From positions 496,001-560,000 of the forward strand of contig JACJYV010000005.1 in the NCBI GenBank assembly GCA_020635905.1: a stretch of 64,000 bases of DNA. The letters run 5' to 3'. The position numbers and the translations under genes were made by a program. Positions 7,365 to 18,200 of this stretch are shown piece by piece; position 1 is the first letter of the stretch, and each line of letters opens with the position of its first letter. This DNA comes from Bacteroidia bacterium. GTDB lineage: Bacteria > Bacteroidota > Bacteroidia > J057 > JADKCL01. Under the pieces are notes generated by a model. The model worked only from the letters and a program-made list of their open reading frames with translations, did no database searches and was not told where the DNA came from.

Positions 7365-8186
7365 CTATTTGCTGATCATGTGCACATCGACCTGTGGGAA
7401 CGGAATGGCAATTCCCGACTGATCAAAAGCCAGCTTCACTTTCTCCTGAATTCCAAAATACACATCCCAGTAATCGGCCACCGTGGCGTAGGGGCGCACC
7501 GCCAGATTGACCGAACTTTCCGCCAGCTCCAGCACATTGACCGAAGGCGCAGGATCGTTCAGCACCTTTGGATCGTCCTGCATTACCTGCATCGCCACTT
7601 GCCGGGCCTTTTTGATGTCAGCCCCATAGCTGATCCCGATCACCAGATCCACCCGCAGATTGCCATGGGTGCTCAGGTTGGTAATGTCTCCATTGGAAAC
7701 GGCACCATTGGGCAGGATCACGGTTTTATTGTCTGGGGTAAGCAGCACTGTATTGAAAACCTGAATGGATTTGACCACTCCTGTGTGCCCCTGGGCAGTA
7801 ATCAGGTCACCAACCCTGTAAGGACGAAAGGTCAGGACCAAAACACCGCCGGCAAAATTGCCCAGGCTGCCCTGCAGGGCCATACCAATGGCCAGGGTGG
7901 CCGCCCCCATAATTGCCACAAAGGAGGTGGTTTCCACGCCAATGATCTCGGCCACGCTGATCATGACCAGCACTTTAAGCAGCACGTTCACTACAGAGGT
8001 CAAAAACGGACGGACGGAATCGTCCACTGCGCGACGATTGAGGGCTTTACCAACAAGGTGCGATACTTTGCCCGCTACCCAAAACCCAATGACGAGGGTT
8101 GCAAGGGCCAGTAAAACCTTCGGACCATACTCAATGGCCATTTCAATACCTTTGTCCAGGTATTGCTGAATTTTTTCTGTTTCCAT
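7365..8186 (-). CDS. small-conductance mechanosensitive channel, MscS family
   Basis: A 273-residue protein of the size of E. coli MscS. Hydrophobic segments lie at about 22-42, 60-80 and 85-112. The third has the pore-helix pattern of alternating Ala and Gly (TSFVAIMGAATLAIGMALQG, then SLGNFAGGVLVL). The beta domain follows (RPYRVGDLITAQGHTGVV, TPDNKTVILPNGAVSNGDI), with the cytoplasmic alpha/beta cage at 180-265. Such channels release osmolytes on hypo-osmotic shock and sit in the inner membrane. It is a single gene with its own promoter, facing the YceI terminator. Confidence 0.95.
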   Translation of the reverse strand: METEKIQQYLDKGIEMAIEYGPKVLLALATLVIGFWVAGKVSHLVGKALNRRAVDDSVRPFLTSVVNVLLKVLVMISVAEIIGVETTSFVAIMGAATLAIGMALQGSLGNFAGGVLVLTFRPYRVGDLITAQGHTGVVKSIQVFNTVLLTPDNKTVILPNGAVSNGDITNLSTHGNLRVDLVIGISYGADIKKARQVAMQVMQDDPKVLNDPAPSVNVLELAESSVNLAVRPYATVADYWDVYFGIQEKVKLAFDQSGIAIPFPQVDVHMISK

Positions 8187-8215
8187 TTTAATTTTTTTGA
8201 GGTGAGGTTAATTCT

Positions 8216-8248
8216 TAAAGATATACGTCATGCGGGTTATGTGTCAAC
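8216..8248 (-). promoter_or_regulatory. Bacteroidota-type promoter of the MscS gene
   Basis: On the minus strand GTTG (8248-8245), a 21-base spacer and TATCTTTA (8223-8216). The start of transcription would be near 8209, leaving a leader of about 23 bases. Confidence 0.55.
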
Positions 8249-8272
8249 CCTGAATGCATATTTTGCTGGCAT

Positions 8273-11200
8273 TTACCGCTTGATCACCACATAACCCTTA
8301 AAAACGCCTGCCGTTCCCAGGTTCAGGATGTAGTAATACGTGTCGTCTGTGAGTGGATCGCCCAGCTGATTGGCGCCCTGCCAGTTGTTGGTGTAATTTT
8401 CTGAAACGAAAACCAGATTTCCCCAACGGTTGAAGACCGTAAGATGGCGTTGACTGACATCTTCCAGGCCGCGGATCACGAAAAAATCATTTACATTGTC
8501 CCCATTGGGAGAAAAACCTTCGGGAATATTCAGGCCCGAAATCAAGATTTCCATGGTATCCTGGCTGAGGCCGCACTGCCCGCCGTCAATGGTCCATACC
8601 AATTGAAAGGAGCCAGATTGGGCGAATTCGACTTCAGCATTGGGTTGGGTGGGATTGGAAATCACGCCCTGGCCGAAGGCAAAAGTCCAGAGCCCGGAAA
8701 AGGAAGCGGGTGAATTTCCCTGCAAATGAAATTCGAGTGAAGTGCCCGAACTTTGATCTGGTCCTGCGTTGGCCGCAGGTGGAGCCGCCAGTACGGTCAC
8801 AAAATGGGTGGTATCGCCTGGACAACCTGAAAGGGAGTCCAGATAGGAATAAAGGATTGGATAAGGCCCGCCCGGGCCAGCAGCCGCGGGAGAAAACTGA
8901 GAGTTTGAAACCCCGTTTCCTGAGAAAATGCCGCCTGCGGGCAATCCAAGCAGGTTGGCGGGCGCATCCTGTTCGCAGTACAAAGTATCCAGCCCAATCA
9001 AAATGGGCGAAGGTGCAGCGGAAAAGGAGAGGACCAGGGTATCAGAGCCACTGCAGCCGCTTGCGTCCGTGACCGTCACAAAAATGGTACCTGAAGTGGT
9101 CAATATCTCCATTTGATTGGTGCCGCCAGTACTCCACAGGTAAGTTGAACCCGAATTTCCCGCGTCAAGCACCAAAGAATCACCCGCACAAAGCGAGGTG
9201 TCATTTCCCAAAGAGACGATCAGACCTGAATTAAAAGTCACATTGATCGTATCAAATCCCATGCAGCCATTGGCATCCGTTACGACTACGTCATAGGTGC
9301 CAGTGATGAAAACAGTTTCTGTTTGGTTGGTTCCTCCAGCACTCCACAAATAGGTCGAGCCTGCATTTCCTGCGTCAAGCACAAGAGAATCACCCGCACA
9401 AAGCGAAGTGTCATTTCCCAGAGAGACGATCAGACCTGAATTAAAAGTCACATTGATCGTATCAAATCCCATGCAGCCATTGGCATCCGTTACGACTACG
9501 TCGTAGGTGCCAGTCACGAAAACAGTTTCCGTTTGGTTGGTTCCTCCAGTACTCCACAAATAGGTCGAGCCTGAATTTCCCGCGTCAAGTACCAGAGAAT
9601 CTCCTGCGCAAAGCGATGTGTCATTTCCGAGGAATACAGTTGGATTGGGATTGAAAATGACATTGATCGTGTCAAATCCCATGCAACCATTCGCATCCGT
9701 TACGACTACGTCGTAGGTGCCAGTGATGAAAACAGTTTCTGTTTGGTTGGTGCCGCCAGTACTCCACAGGTAAGTTGAGCCCGCATTTCCTGCATCAAGG
9801 ACCAGGGAATCGCCCGCACAAAGCGAAGTGTCATTTCCCAGAGAGACGATCAGACCTGAATTAAAAGTCACATTGATCGTGTCAAAGCCCATGCAACCAT
9901 TCACATCTGTAACGACTACGTCGTAGGTGCCAGTCACGAAAACAGTTTCTGTTTGGTTGGTTCCTCCAGTACTCCACAAATAGGTCGAGCCTGCATTTCC
10001 TGCGTCAAGCACCAGAGAATCACCTGCACAAAGCGAAGTGTCATTTCCCAGAGAGACGATCAAACCTGAATTAAAAGTCACATTGATCGTGTCAAATCCC
10101 GAACAACCATTCGCATCCGTTACGACTACGTCGTAGGTGCCCGTCGCCCCAATTGCTTCCAACTGATTAGTGCCGCCTGTGCTCCAGAGGTAGATTGAGC
10201 CTGCATTTCCCGCGTCCAGCACCAGAGAATCACCAGCACAAAGCGAAGTGTCATTTCCGAGGAATACAATTGGAGTAGGATTGAAAATGACGTTAATCGT
10301 ATCAAATCCCATGCAACCGTTGACATCTGTAACGACTACGTCGTAGGTGCCAGTGATGAAAACAGTTTCTGTTTGGTTGGTTCCTCCAGTACTCCACAAA
10401 TAGGTCGAGCCTGAATTTCCCGCGTCAAGTACCAGAGAATCTCCTGCGCAAAGCGATGTGTCATTTCCGAGGAATACAGTTGGATTGGGATTGAAAATGA
10501 CATTGATCGTGTCAAATCCCATGCAACCATTCGCATCCGTTACGACTACGTCGTAGGTGCCAGTGATGAAAACAGTTTCTGTTTGGTTGGTGCCGCCAGT
10601 ACTCCACAGGTAAGTTGAGCCCGCATTTCCTGCATCAAGGACCAGGGAATCGCCCGCACAAAGCGAAGTGTCATTTCCCAGAGAGACGATCAGACCTGAA
10701 TTAAAAGTCACATTGATCGTGTCAAAGCCCATGCAACCATTCACATCTGTAACGACTACGTTGAAGGTGCCCGTCGCCCCAATTGCTTCCATTTGATTAA
10801 CTCCCCCTGTGCTCCAGAGGTAAATTGAGCCTGCATTTCCTGCGTCAAGCACCAAAGAATCTCCTGCGCAAAGTGAAGTGTCATTTCCGAGGGAAACGAT
10901 CAGACCTGAATTAAAAGTCACATTGATTGTGTCAAAACCCATGCAGCCGTTCACATCCGTTACGACTACGTCGTAGGTGCCAGTCACGAAAACAGTTTCC
11001 GTTTGGTTGGTTCCTCCAGTACTCCACAAATAGGTCGAGCCTGCATTTCCTGCGTCAAGCACCAGAGAATCACCTGCACAAAGCGAAGTGTCATTTCCCA
11101 GAGAGACGATCAAACCTGAATTAAAAGTCACATTGATCGTGTCAAATCCCGAACAACCATTCGCATCCGTTACGACTACGTCGTAGGTGCCAGTCACGAA

Positions 11201-14200
11201 AACAGTTTCCGTTTGGTTGGTTCCTCCTGTGCTCCATAGATAGGTTGAGCCTGAATTTCCCACATCCAACACAAGCGAATCTCCGCAAAGTGAAGTGTCA
11301 TTTCCCAAAGAGACGATCAGACCTGAATTAAAAGTCACATTGATCGTGTCAAATCCCATGCAGCCATTGGCATCCGTTACGACTACGTCGTAGGTGCCAG
11401 TGATGAAAACAGTTTCTGTTTGGTTGGTGCCGCCAGTACTCCACAGGTAAGTTGAGCCCGCATTTCCTGCATCAAGGACCAGGGAATCTCCTGCACAAAG
11501 CGAAGTGTCATTTCCCAGAGAGACGATCAGACCTGAATTAAAAGTCACATTAATCGTGTCAAAACCCATGCAGCCATTCGCATCTGTAACGACTACGTCG
11601 TAGGTGCCAGTCACGAAAACAGTTTCCGTTTGGTTGGTTCCACCTGTACTCCACAGGTAGGTTGACCCGGGATTTCCAGCATCCAGAACCAGCGAGCCTC
11701 CGGAACAAAGTGCAGTATCGTTGCCCAGAAAAACAACGGGTGGGGGAGAAATATTTACCAAAATGGTATCGTAGCGCACACAATTCAGCGCATTGGTAAC
11801 CTGTACGAAAAAGGTATCCTGGGTGGAAACCGTGATGGTTTGGGAGGTTTGTCCCGTGGACCAAAGGAAGGCGCTGCCCGCGTTTCCTGCATCCAGCAAA
11901 AGAGAGTTTCCTGCGCAAAGGATGGTGTCGGGGCCAAGATTGACATTAAATCCAAAAAACACGGAAATGCTGATGGTATCGCTGCCAGTACAACCGTTGG
12001 AGTCTGTGACGGTAACAAAATTGAGACCAGAATTTGAGACGAGGTGAGTTTGGGTGGGAGGCCCAAGATTCCAGGCATAATTTGCCCCGGGATTTCCTGC
12101 GTCCAGGAGCAGTACATCGCCATCACAAATGGTGGTGTCTGGCCCCAGATTGACCACTGGGCCGGTAAAATTGGAAAAAACCAGGGTATCACGCCCCACA
12201 CAACCGTTGGAGACCGTTACTTTTACCCGGTAAGTACCCGGGGTGTTAACCGTGTCTTTTTTATTATTGCTGCCCGTGCTCCAGGCATAGGTAGCCCCGA
12301 ATATCCCGGCATCCAAAACCAGCGAATCCGAAGCGCAAAGTGTGGTGTCTGGGCCGATATCAAGGGGAAACACCGAGTCAACCACAAGGGTGACGCTGGA
12401 ATTGGGGTTGGTGTTCAGGCAGCCATTATTTCCCAGGATTGAGTCGAGGGTGTAGGTGGTGGTGACCCCGGGCATTACAAATTGAGAATAATTGCTGCTG
12501 AAACTGGGACTTGAAAAAGTTGAACTTCCGTCCGAATACCAGAAGGTCCAGGCGGGGCCGGGGCCGCTAAAAAGGATTTGCAGGGTGGTGATTTCCAGGG
12601 GGCAGAGGGTGTCTGGATTGCCAATAATACCTCCGGGCATAGCCAGGGTTGTGATTTTCACCGTGTCCCTTGAAATGCAGGAGCCGTAAGTGATCTCCCA
12701 TTCCAAATCCACCATTCCACTGCTTGCAGTGGTAAATGAGGTGTTATTCACTGAACTGTCTCCCAAACTGCCCGTTCCGGACAGAATTGCCCATTCACCC
12801 GCTCCAGGGAAGGCCGCATTGCCGCTTAGATTGATCGTATCTGTGGCACAAAATGAGGTGTCACTCCCTGCATCCGCCTGGGGAATAAGGGTAATATAGA
12901 TCCAGGCCGAATCACAGATATTGTTATTGTCGCAAATGGTATATAACAGCGAGTCCTGCCCGGAAAATCCCACGTTGGGCATATACAACATGCTGTCATT
13001 GCCAGCCACTGTTGCCCCACCATGCAGGGGGCTGATGACCACATACATGGTGTCGAGGGTGCTGGTGTTGGTGTCGTTCAGTAAAGGGTAAAAGGTGTTA
13101 AGCTGGTTTCCAACGGCACAAACTGTGTCATTTCTGGAAAACGGATCCGTTGGCGGGAGGACCATCAGATAAATCCAGGCGCTGTCGCAATAGCAGCCGT
13201 CGCAAACCCTGTATTCGAGGGAATCAGGGCCGGAATATGTGGAGTTGGAAATATACTGGACTGTGTCAGGAAGCATCAGGGATGCCGATCCGTGTTTGGG
13301 AGGTGTGATAATGGAGGAAAGGGTGAGGTTGAGAAATTCCTGGGAAATGTCATTGGCCAGGGGAGGCAGGTTTTGGGAGACTTTTCCAGGTACGGTAAAG
13401 GAATCGTTGCGGGGGAGAATGCCCCGCGAAATCTGGGCCACCCAGATATTTTCGTCATTGATCAGGGGCGAGAATACATTGCATTTCAGGTTGATATTAC
13501 CATTGAAATGCCCCGTGGCAAAGGATTTACCGGGATGCAAAAAATCAACGCTGGTGGCAACAGAAGAGTTCAGACTGGGTCCTTTCAGCACCCAGTTATT
13601 ATTGCCTGTGGCTGCATCATTGCTGGCCACAAAGGCGTTATTGGTACCAGAGGAATTGAAGGAAACGCTGCCAAAATTCACGCTTCCCGCAAATTGACCA
13701 GAAATTTGCATGCGTCCGGCACCATCAAGGGCAATGGCTTCCCCGTAGGAATTCAGATTGGATGCATTGAGATAGCGGCCCGCGTAATTGGTCAAACCCG
13801 TACTTTCGTCATGACTGGAGTAGAAAATTTCCATGCCCATATTTCCTGCGGAAGTAACGGACCCGGGAAAGGTCGCATTATTCGAAATTCCTCCTGTAAA
13901 AAACACATTACTGCCCAGCACAGCCACCCCCCGGCCAAGATCGTTTCCGTTGGAGCCGGCATTATGCCCCCAGCGATGCATTCCATTGATGTCGAGGGAG
14001 ATCAGGGCCATTTCCTTATTGGCCGGAACCGGATTGACCAGGGTGTCGGTCGGATTTCCCAGGGGATCGCTCAGAAAAAGACTGTCGCCGTCGAAGTTGC
14101 CAATCACGTAGATATTTCCTGTGGGCCCCACTGCAATGTCCTTCCCAAAATCGGCAGACGGGGATTGTCCACGCACCATCCAGAGGGGAGTACCCCCAGG

Positions 14201-14884
14201 GTCAACGCTTGCAATAAACATATCTTGTCCGCCCCCCAGGGCTACGCTGCCCAGTCCACCAAAGGTGACCCCGCCCGTCATGTAGCCCGTAAATGAATAT
14301 CCGTTGCCATTGGGGGCAATCCCCAGGCCCTCGTCATTCCCTGTACCTCCCCCGCTTTTGGCCCAGAGCAAATTGCCATCCTGGTCGTATTGGGCAATAA
14401 AAAAGTCTTTCGCCCCTTTGCTTACCAGGGTATCGTTGGGAGATGAGATTGTGCCCTTGAAAAAAGCAGAATCATTGAAAAAACCTGTGATCGCAAATCC
14501 CGTGGGAGTTGCAGTTATGGATTTGACCTCGTCATCCAGCCCTTTGCTGCCCAAATGAAATGACCAGATCAGGTTTCCCAAAGTATCGTGTTTCGCCACA
14601 TATCCATCCAATCCAAATCCCCCGTAAGGAGTCATGCCGAAGGAAAATCCCGAAAATGCGCCACAGGTATAAACGTAGCCGTCGGGAGTGACGCTGATAT
14701 CCATGCTTCTTTCTTCAGCAGGATTGCTGGCCTGAAGGGCCCAGGTCCAGTTTTGGGCTTGCAAACCAAACCCAGCTCCCATCCAAAGCATCCAAAAAAT
14801 CAGATGTTTGAAGGGGAATGAAGGATTGAGTTGATTGATTTTAAAGCCTTTTATCATTCCCAAATACCAGACCAAATTGGTCAA
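8273..14884 (-). CDS. giant T9SS type B adhesin with sixteen 70-residue repeats
   Basis: A 2,203-residue secreted protein. The signal peptide ends at GFGLQAQ (about residue 44). The start is 14884 or the in-frame ATG at 14857, which gives a shorter N-region. Residues of about 45-480 hold beta-propeller-like SBBP repeats (GNLLWAKSGGGTGNDE and variants). Two cadherin-like domains follow at about 500-670 (YSGPDSLEYRVCDG). About 840-1960 are sixteen Ig-like repeats of 70 residues that start LGNDTSLCAGDSLVLDAGN; the first three are divergent and the rest nearly identical. One copy lacks a codon (SLCGDSL). The C-terminus (IPEGFSPNGDNVNDFFVIRG ... NRWGNLVF) is the gliding-associated, type B T9SS sorting domain, so export across the outer membrane and cell-surface attachment are expected. 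Adhesion is inferred from architecture. Confidence 0.9.
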   Translation of the reverse strand: MTNLVWYLGMIKGFKINQLNPSFPFKHLIFWMLWMGAGFGLQAQNWTWALQASNPAEERSMDISVTPDGYVYTCGAFSGFSFGMTPYGGFGLDGYVAKHDTLGNLIWSFHLGSKGLDDEVKSITATPTGFAITGFFNDSAFFKGTISSPNDTLVSKGAKDFFIAQYDQDGNLLWAKSGGGTGNDEGLGIAPNGNGYSFTGYMTGGVTFGGLGSVALGGGQDMFIASVDPGGTPLWMVRGQSPSADFGKDIAVGPTGNIYVIGNFDGDSLFLSDPLGNPTDTLVNPVPANKEMALISLDINGMHRWGHNAGSNGNDLGRGVAVLGSNVFFTGGISNNATFPGSVTSAGNMGMEIFYSSHDESTGLTNYAGRYLNASNLNSYGEAIALDGAGRMQISGQFAGSVNFGSVSFNSSGTNNAFVASNDAATGNNNWVLKGPSLNSSVATSVDFLHPGKSFATGHFNGNINLKCNVFSPLINDENIWVAQISRGILPRNDSFTVPGKVSQNLPPLANDISQEFLNLTLSSIITPPKHGSASLMLPDTVQYISNSTYSGPDSLEYRVCDGCYCDSAWIYLMVLPPTDPFSRNDTVCAVGNQLNTFYPLLNDTNTSTLDTMYVVISPLHGGATVAGNDSMLYMPNVGFSGQDSLLYTICDNNNICDSAWIYITLIPQADAGSDTSFCATDTINLSGNAAFPGAGEWAILSGTGSLGDSSVNNTSFTTASSGMVDLEWEITYGSCISRDTVKITTLAMPGGIIGNPDTLCPLEITTLQILFSGPGPAWTFWYSDGSSTFSSPSFSSNYSQFVMPGVTTTYTLDSILGNNGCLNTNPNSSVTLVVDSVFPLDIGPDTTLCASDSLVLDAGIFGATYAWSTGSNNKKDTVNTPGTYRVKVTVSNGCVGRDTLVFSNFTGPVVNLGPDTTICDGDVLLLDAGNPGANYAWNLGPPTQTHLVSNSGLNFVTVTDSNGCTGSDTISISVFFGFNVNLGPDTILCAGNSLLLDAGNAGSAFLWSTGQTSQTITVSTQDTFFVQVTNALNCVRYDTILVNISPPPVVFLGNDTALCSGGSLVLDAGNPGSTYLWSTGGTNQTETVFVTGTYDVVVTDANGCMGFDTINVTFNSGLIVSLGNDTSLCAGDSLVLDAGNAGSTYLWSTGGTNQTETVFITGTYDVVVTDANGCMGFDTINVTFNSGLIVSLGNDTSLCGDSLVLDVGNSGSTYLWSTGGTNQTETVFVTGTYDVVVTDANGCSGFDTINVTFNSGLIVSLGNDTSLCAGDSLVLDAGNAGSTYLWSTGGTNQTETVFVTGTYDVVVTDVNGCMGFDTINVTFNSGLIVSLGNDTSLCAGDSLVLDAGNAGSIYLWSTGGVNQMEAIGATGTFNVVVTDVNGCMGFDTINVTFNSGLIVSLGNDTSLCAGDSLVLDAGNAGSTYLWSTGGTNQTETVFITGTYDVVVTDANGCMGFDTINVIFNPNPTVFLGNDTSLCAGDSLVLDAGNSGSTYLWSTGGTNQTETVFITGTYDVVVTDVNGCMGFDTINVIFNPTPIVFLGNDTSLCAGDSLVLDAGNAGSIYLWSTGGTNQLEAIGATGTYDVVVTDANGCSGFDTINVTFNSGLIVSLGNDTSLCAGDSLVLDAGNAGSTYLWSTGGTNQTETVFVTGTYDVVVTDVNGCMGFDTINVTFNSGLIVSLGNDTSLCAGDSLVLDAGNAGSTYLWSTGGTNQTETVFITGTYDVVVTDANGCMGFDTINVIFNPNPTVFLGNDTSLCAGDSLVLDAGNSGSTYLWSTGGTNQTETVFVTGTYDVVVTDANGCMGFDTINVTFNSGLIVSLGNDTSLCAGDSLVLDAGNAGSTYLWSAGGTNQTETVFITGTYDVVVTDANGCMGFDTINVTFNSGLIVSLGNDTSLCAGDSLVLDAGNSGSTYLWSTGGTNQMEILTTSGTIFVTVTDASGCSGSDTLVLSFSAAPSPILIGLDTLYCEQDAPANLLGLPAGGIFSGNGVSNSQFSPAAAGPGGPYPILYSYLDSLSGCPGDTTHFVTVLAAPPAANAGPDQSSGTSLEFHLQGNSPASFSGLWTFAFGQGVISNPTQPNAEVEFAQSGSFQLVWTIDGGQCGLSQDTMEILISGLNIPEGFSPNGDNVNDFFVIRGLEDVSQRHLTVFNRWGNLVFVSENYTNNWQGANQLGDPLTDDTYYYILNLGTAGVFKGYVVIKR
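9005..12370 (-). repeat. tandem 210-bp coding repeats
   Basis: Sixteen units of 210 bp encode the Ig-like repeats of the adhesin. The inner units are nearly identical. A 391-bp stretch (9531-9921) recurs without a mismatch at 10371-10761, an offset of exactly four units. A 190-bp stretch (9951-10140) recurs at 11001-11190, an offset of five units. One unit has lost three bases (near 11281), which keeps the frame. Confidence 0.95.
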
Positions 14885-14890
14885 AAAATG

Positions 14891-14914
14891 AAAAAACCCT
14901 CCTGCGAGGGGGGC
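14891..14914 (-). promoter_or_regulatory. leader hairpin with T run (attenuator-like)
   Basis: On the minus strand CCCTC-GCAG-GAGGG is followed by six T residues, only 6 bases before the ATG at 14884 (33 before 14857). It lies downstream of the -7 element at 15007-15014, so it would be inside the leader of the adhesin mRNA. It has the form of an intrinsic terminator; attenuation is an inference. Confidence 0.5.
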
Positions 14915-15006
14915 TATTTAGTTGGTGCTTGAATGAAAGGAGTGTTTGGTTGGGTTAGTTAAGCAGTTGGTAATAAATCCGAATCTGTTGGAGATAATTC
15001 GAATTA

Positions 15007-15014
15007 CAAAAATA
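15007..15014 (-). promoter_or_regulatory. -7 element TATTTTTG upstream of the adhesin gene
   Basis: An exact TAnnTTTG match on the minus strand, about 120 bases before the start codon. No TTTG was found at the right distance, so the call rests on the -7 element alone. Confidence 0.4.
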
Positions 15015-15188
15015 GATAATAATTGTAGAAAATCTGCCTGTATGGTGAAAAAAACAGCCTGAAATCAAAAGTTTTGCCCAGGCATTGCAATTTTTCTCCT
15101 GCCTGGATTTTGGCGGACAGCAATTGGGGTCAAATTCCTGAATTTCCATATCCTGCCAGAGGGATGAAAGGGGTTGGATGAACCCATG

Positions 15189-15233
15189 AAAAGGCCCCCA
15201 AATACTGTTATTATCCGTCAGTATTTGAGGGCC
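15189..15233 (-). terminator. intrinsic terminator after the subtilisin-like gene
   Basis: Plus-strand arms 15193-15207 and 15219-15233 form a stem of about 14 pairs (GGCCC and CAAATACTG with their complements, one bulge). On the minus strand it is followed by TTTT. It lies 30 bases past the stop codon. Confidence 0.85.
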
Positions 15234-15262
15234 AAATTTCTACCTGATGCCAAGCAGGTTTC

Positions 15263-18200
15263 TCAGAGGCGGGAAAGTTTCTTCGTGAATCGTTTTCCGT
15301 CAACCATGACTGACAGGGAATAAATCCCTGCAGGATAGGCGGAAAGGTCAATTCTGCCATAGTATTTATCGCCCTGGAAGCTGGGGTTTTTCTGCATCAA
15401 AATTCTTCCCTGCATATCCATGACCGAGAGTTCCAGAGAATTTCCCTGAATTCCTTCCATTTCCAGACTGAAAATGCCGGCGCTGGGGTTGGGATAAACC
15501 TTGACCGGGGAGGCAAGCTGGTTGGGATTGGTTCCCACAAAGGTTTCCGTAAAATTGATATCATCAATCGCCATGTCAGAAGTGTAGTCCGTGCCCGTAA
15601 TACCCCTCCATCTTACGTTGATGATTTTTCCGGCCCAGGGCTGCAGATCAATTTTTCTTTCCCACCAGATATCAAACCAGTTGGAGCCCATCATGGTGGT
15701 GGCATCAATGGTCCAGGCGCCGTCGGCGTAGATATCCACATGAAGATCGCCCATGGCAGCTCCGTAAAGGTGGAACCAGAAGGAAAGCTCGGGCTCGATC
15801 GCCGTGGTGAGGTCAATACAGGGAGAAATCACGTAGCCTTCCTTTTCGAAGCAGTTGGAGGCTTCCAGGTAAAGATAGCGGCCAAATGCAGTGCCGGGAT
15901 TGTGGTCCATGGAAGGACCGGTCCCGGTGGAGGCCGTATTGCCTGAATTTACCCGCCAATCAATGTCGTCCCCGGTGCCGTTGGACTCATTGGACCAACC
16001 GTCGATCAGGTTACAGGTAGTGCCTTCGCAGTTGGTTTGCACGCTGCAATTGGGGAATGCTTCGAAATTCTGTGCATAAGGCAGGGTTTTTACCTGGCTG
16101 GTATTGATCACCTGGAAATTGGTGGTTACCGTGTCGTTGGCGCGGTAAAGGTCAGTTGATACATTGCACCAGGCCACCAGATTGTGAGAGCCCGTGGAAG
16201 GGGAGATTGTGGCAGTGGTAAAGGTGTAAATGTCTGTATCGTAGCCATGGAGGGTATCCGTGTAGGTTTCTGTGACCACAGATCCGTTGTCAAATTTGTA
16301 GGATACCTGGAAATTGGTCATGTCATTGGGCGACTGACTTTTGATCTCCATCCTGACCGGCATATTGGTGGGGTTGGTGCAGGACTGGATGGAGCCGTTT
16401 ACGGGTGCAATCAGCTGGGTAACTTCCAGGTCGTTGGGTTCCAGACAGTTAAAAATGCCCGGAGTTTTTTGAATTGCAATGGCGCGTCGGCCTACGGCGT
16501 TATTGGGCCCGGTTGCCTTGACCGAAAACCAGTAAGACTGGTTGGCACTGAGTCCGTTGATTACCACTGTATCCGCGCCGGAAACGGCGGTCGAATCCAT
16601 GTATTTGGCACCCAGCATGCTGGCCTCGTATCCCGTGGCGCCACTGACTGGGTTGTATTTCAGTACAGCATAGTTAGGGCAGGAGCGATACACCTGCAGG
16701 CTGGAAGGCACGCCAATGACCGAAAAAGGCCCTTCGCCCATGTCAGAATAGCTGCCGCGGGTGAGGCGGATGCGGGCGTCGCCAGTGGCTCCCTGAGGAA
16801 CCTGCCAGGCATACTGCCGGCTGTTGGCGGGACCTGCGGTAAACAGGGAATTCCAGGTGGCACCCCCATCAAGGCTGTATTCTCCGTCGAAGGTACCCCA
16901 GGTGCCAAATGCATCCCAACGGATAATTTCGGTTTCACCCGGTCTGAAAGGCTCTCCGCCAATGGGATAGGTCAGGGTAATGGAGCTGTCCAGCATTTCG
17001 TAAAGGACGAAATAGTCCTGCGGACCCTGGGGAACAGCTTTTCCCGCAATCTGAATCTGGTAGGTGCCCGCCGCGGGAGCGTCAATGGTCACCTGCTCCA
17101 TGTTGTTGAGGTTGTCAACTGAGCGGGTGGCTGGCATGTCGAGTGCGGTGGCGCTGGGCGAATGATCGAGCACCCAGGGATTGAACACCGTTTGTGAAGG
17201 ATCGATTACCTGCATATCCAGATTATTGACCAGGGCAACCGAGGCACCTGCGCTTCCTTCAAAGTCGGTCCAGTTGACCATGATCTTGAGCTGAGCCACC
17301 CCGGCAGGCACAGTGATGGTATGCAGGTTGGTGTCTCCCTGATCTACCTGGGCTTTGAGGTAACGGTTGTCTTCCAGGGTTTTGACTGCGCTCAGGGCAT
17401 TGATGATGCCATATCCGTATTTGAAATCGGGACCGGGATTTCCTGCATCCGTGGCACAGTTCATAAGTAATCCTTTGATCAGAGCCGCATCTGGATCGTT
17501 GCCACTGTTGAGATCGCGGTAAGCCTGGTACAACTGGGCCGAGGTTCCTGATACGCCAGGGCAGGCCATGGAGGTGCCCGTAAAGGTGGCGTACTGGTTC
17601 TCATCCACGGGGGAGGTAACGTCTGTGCCTTTGGCAGATACTTCAGGCTTGATGCGGCCGTCGGCCGCGGGGCCCTTGCTGCTTGAATTTACCACCACAC
17701 CCCCGGAGGTGACATTGGCTACTGCAATGACGTTTTTGCCTACTTTCACCCCTCCTGTCACGTTGCCCCAGTTGGCGCCCGCGCCGTATCCGCAATCAGA
17801 GGTGCCGTCATTGCCGGCCGAGAATACGTGAAACAGGGTGGGATTCTGGCGGGTGGTCTGGTCAGCAGTGCGGGCAAAGCTGGTATAGCCTGCGTTGCAT
17901 CCGTTGGAGTAAGAAGTCGAAGTGATCATGACCTGATCATTGGCGTGGGTCAGGGGGCTGAAATTGACCGCGTCCCACACGCTGTACACGTAAAGGAAGG
18001 CCCCGTAAGCCATGCCACGGTGCAGGGGATTGAGGTTGCCCGAGCCCATGATGGTGCCTGCCACGTGGTCGCCATGGTTTCCGTTGTTCAAAATTACATT
18101 GGTTTGGTCAGTGCGGCCATGGTAGTCGAGGTGAGGTCCAATGGGTCCGTCGTCGCCCATGCCTACATTTACACCGTTTCCGTTGTATTTGCGGCCGGCT

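Noticed and set aside
9005..12370. Regular repeats as a possible CRISPR array
   Set aside because: The period is 210 bp, the frame is open throughout, there are no unique spacers, and the product is an Ig-like repeat protein.
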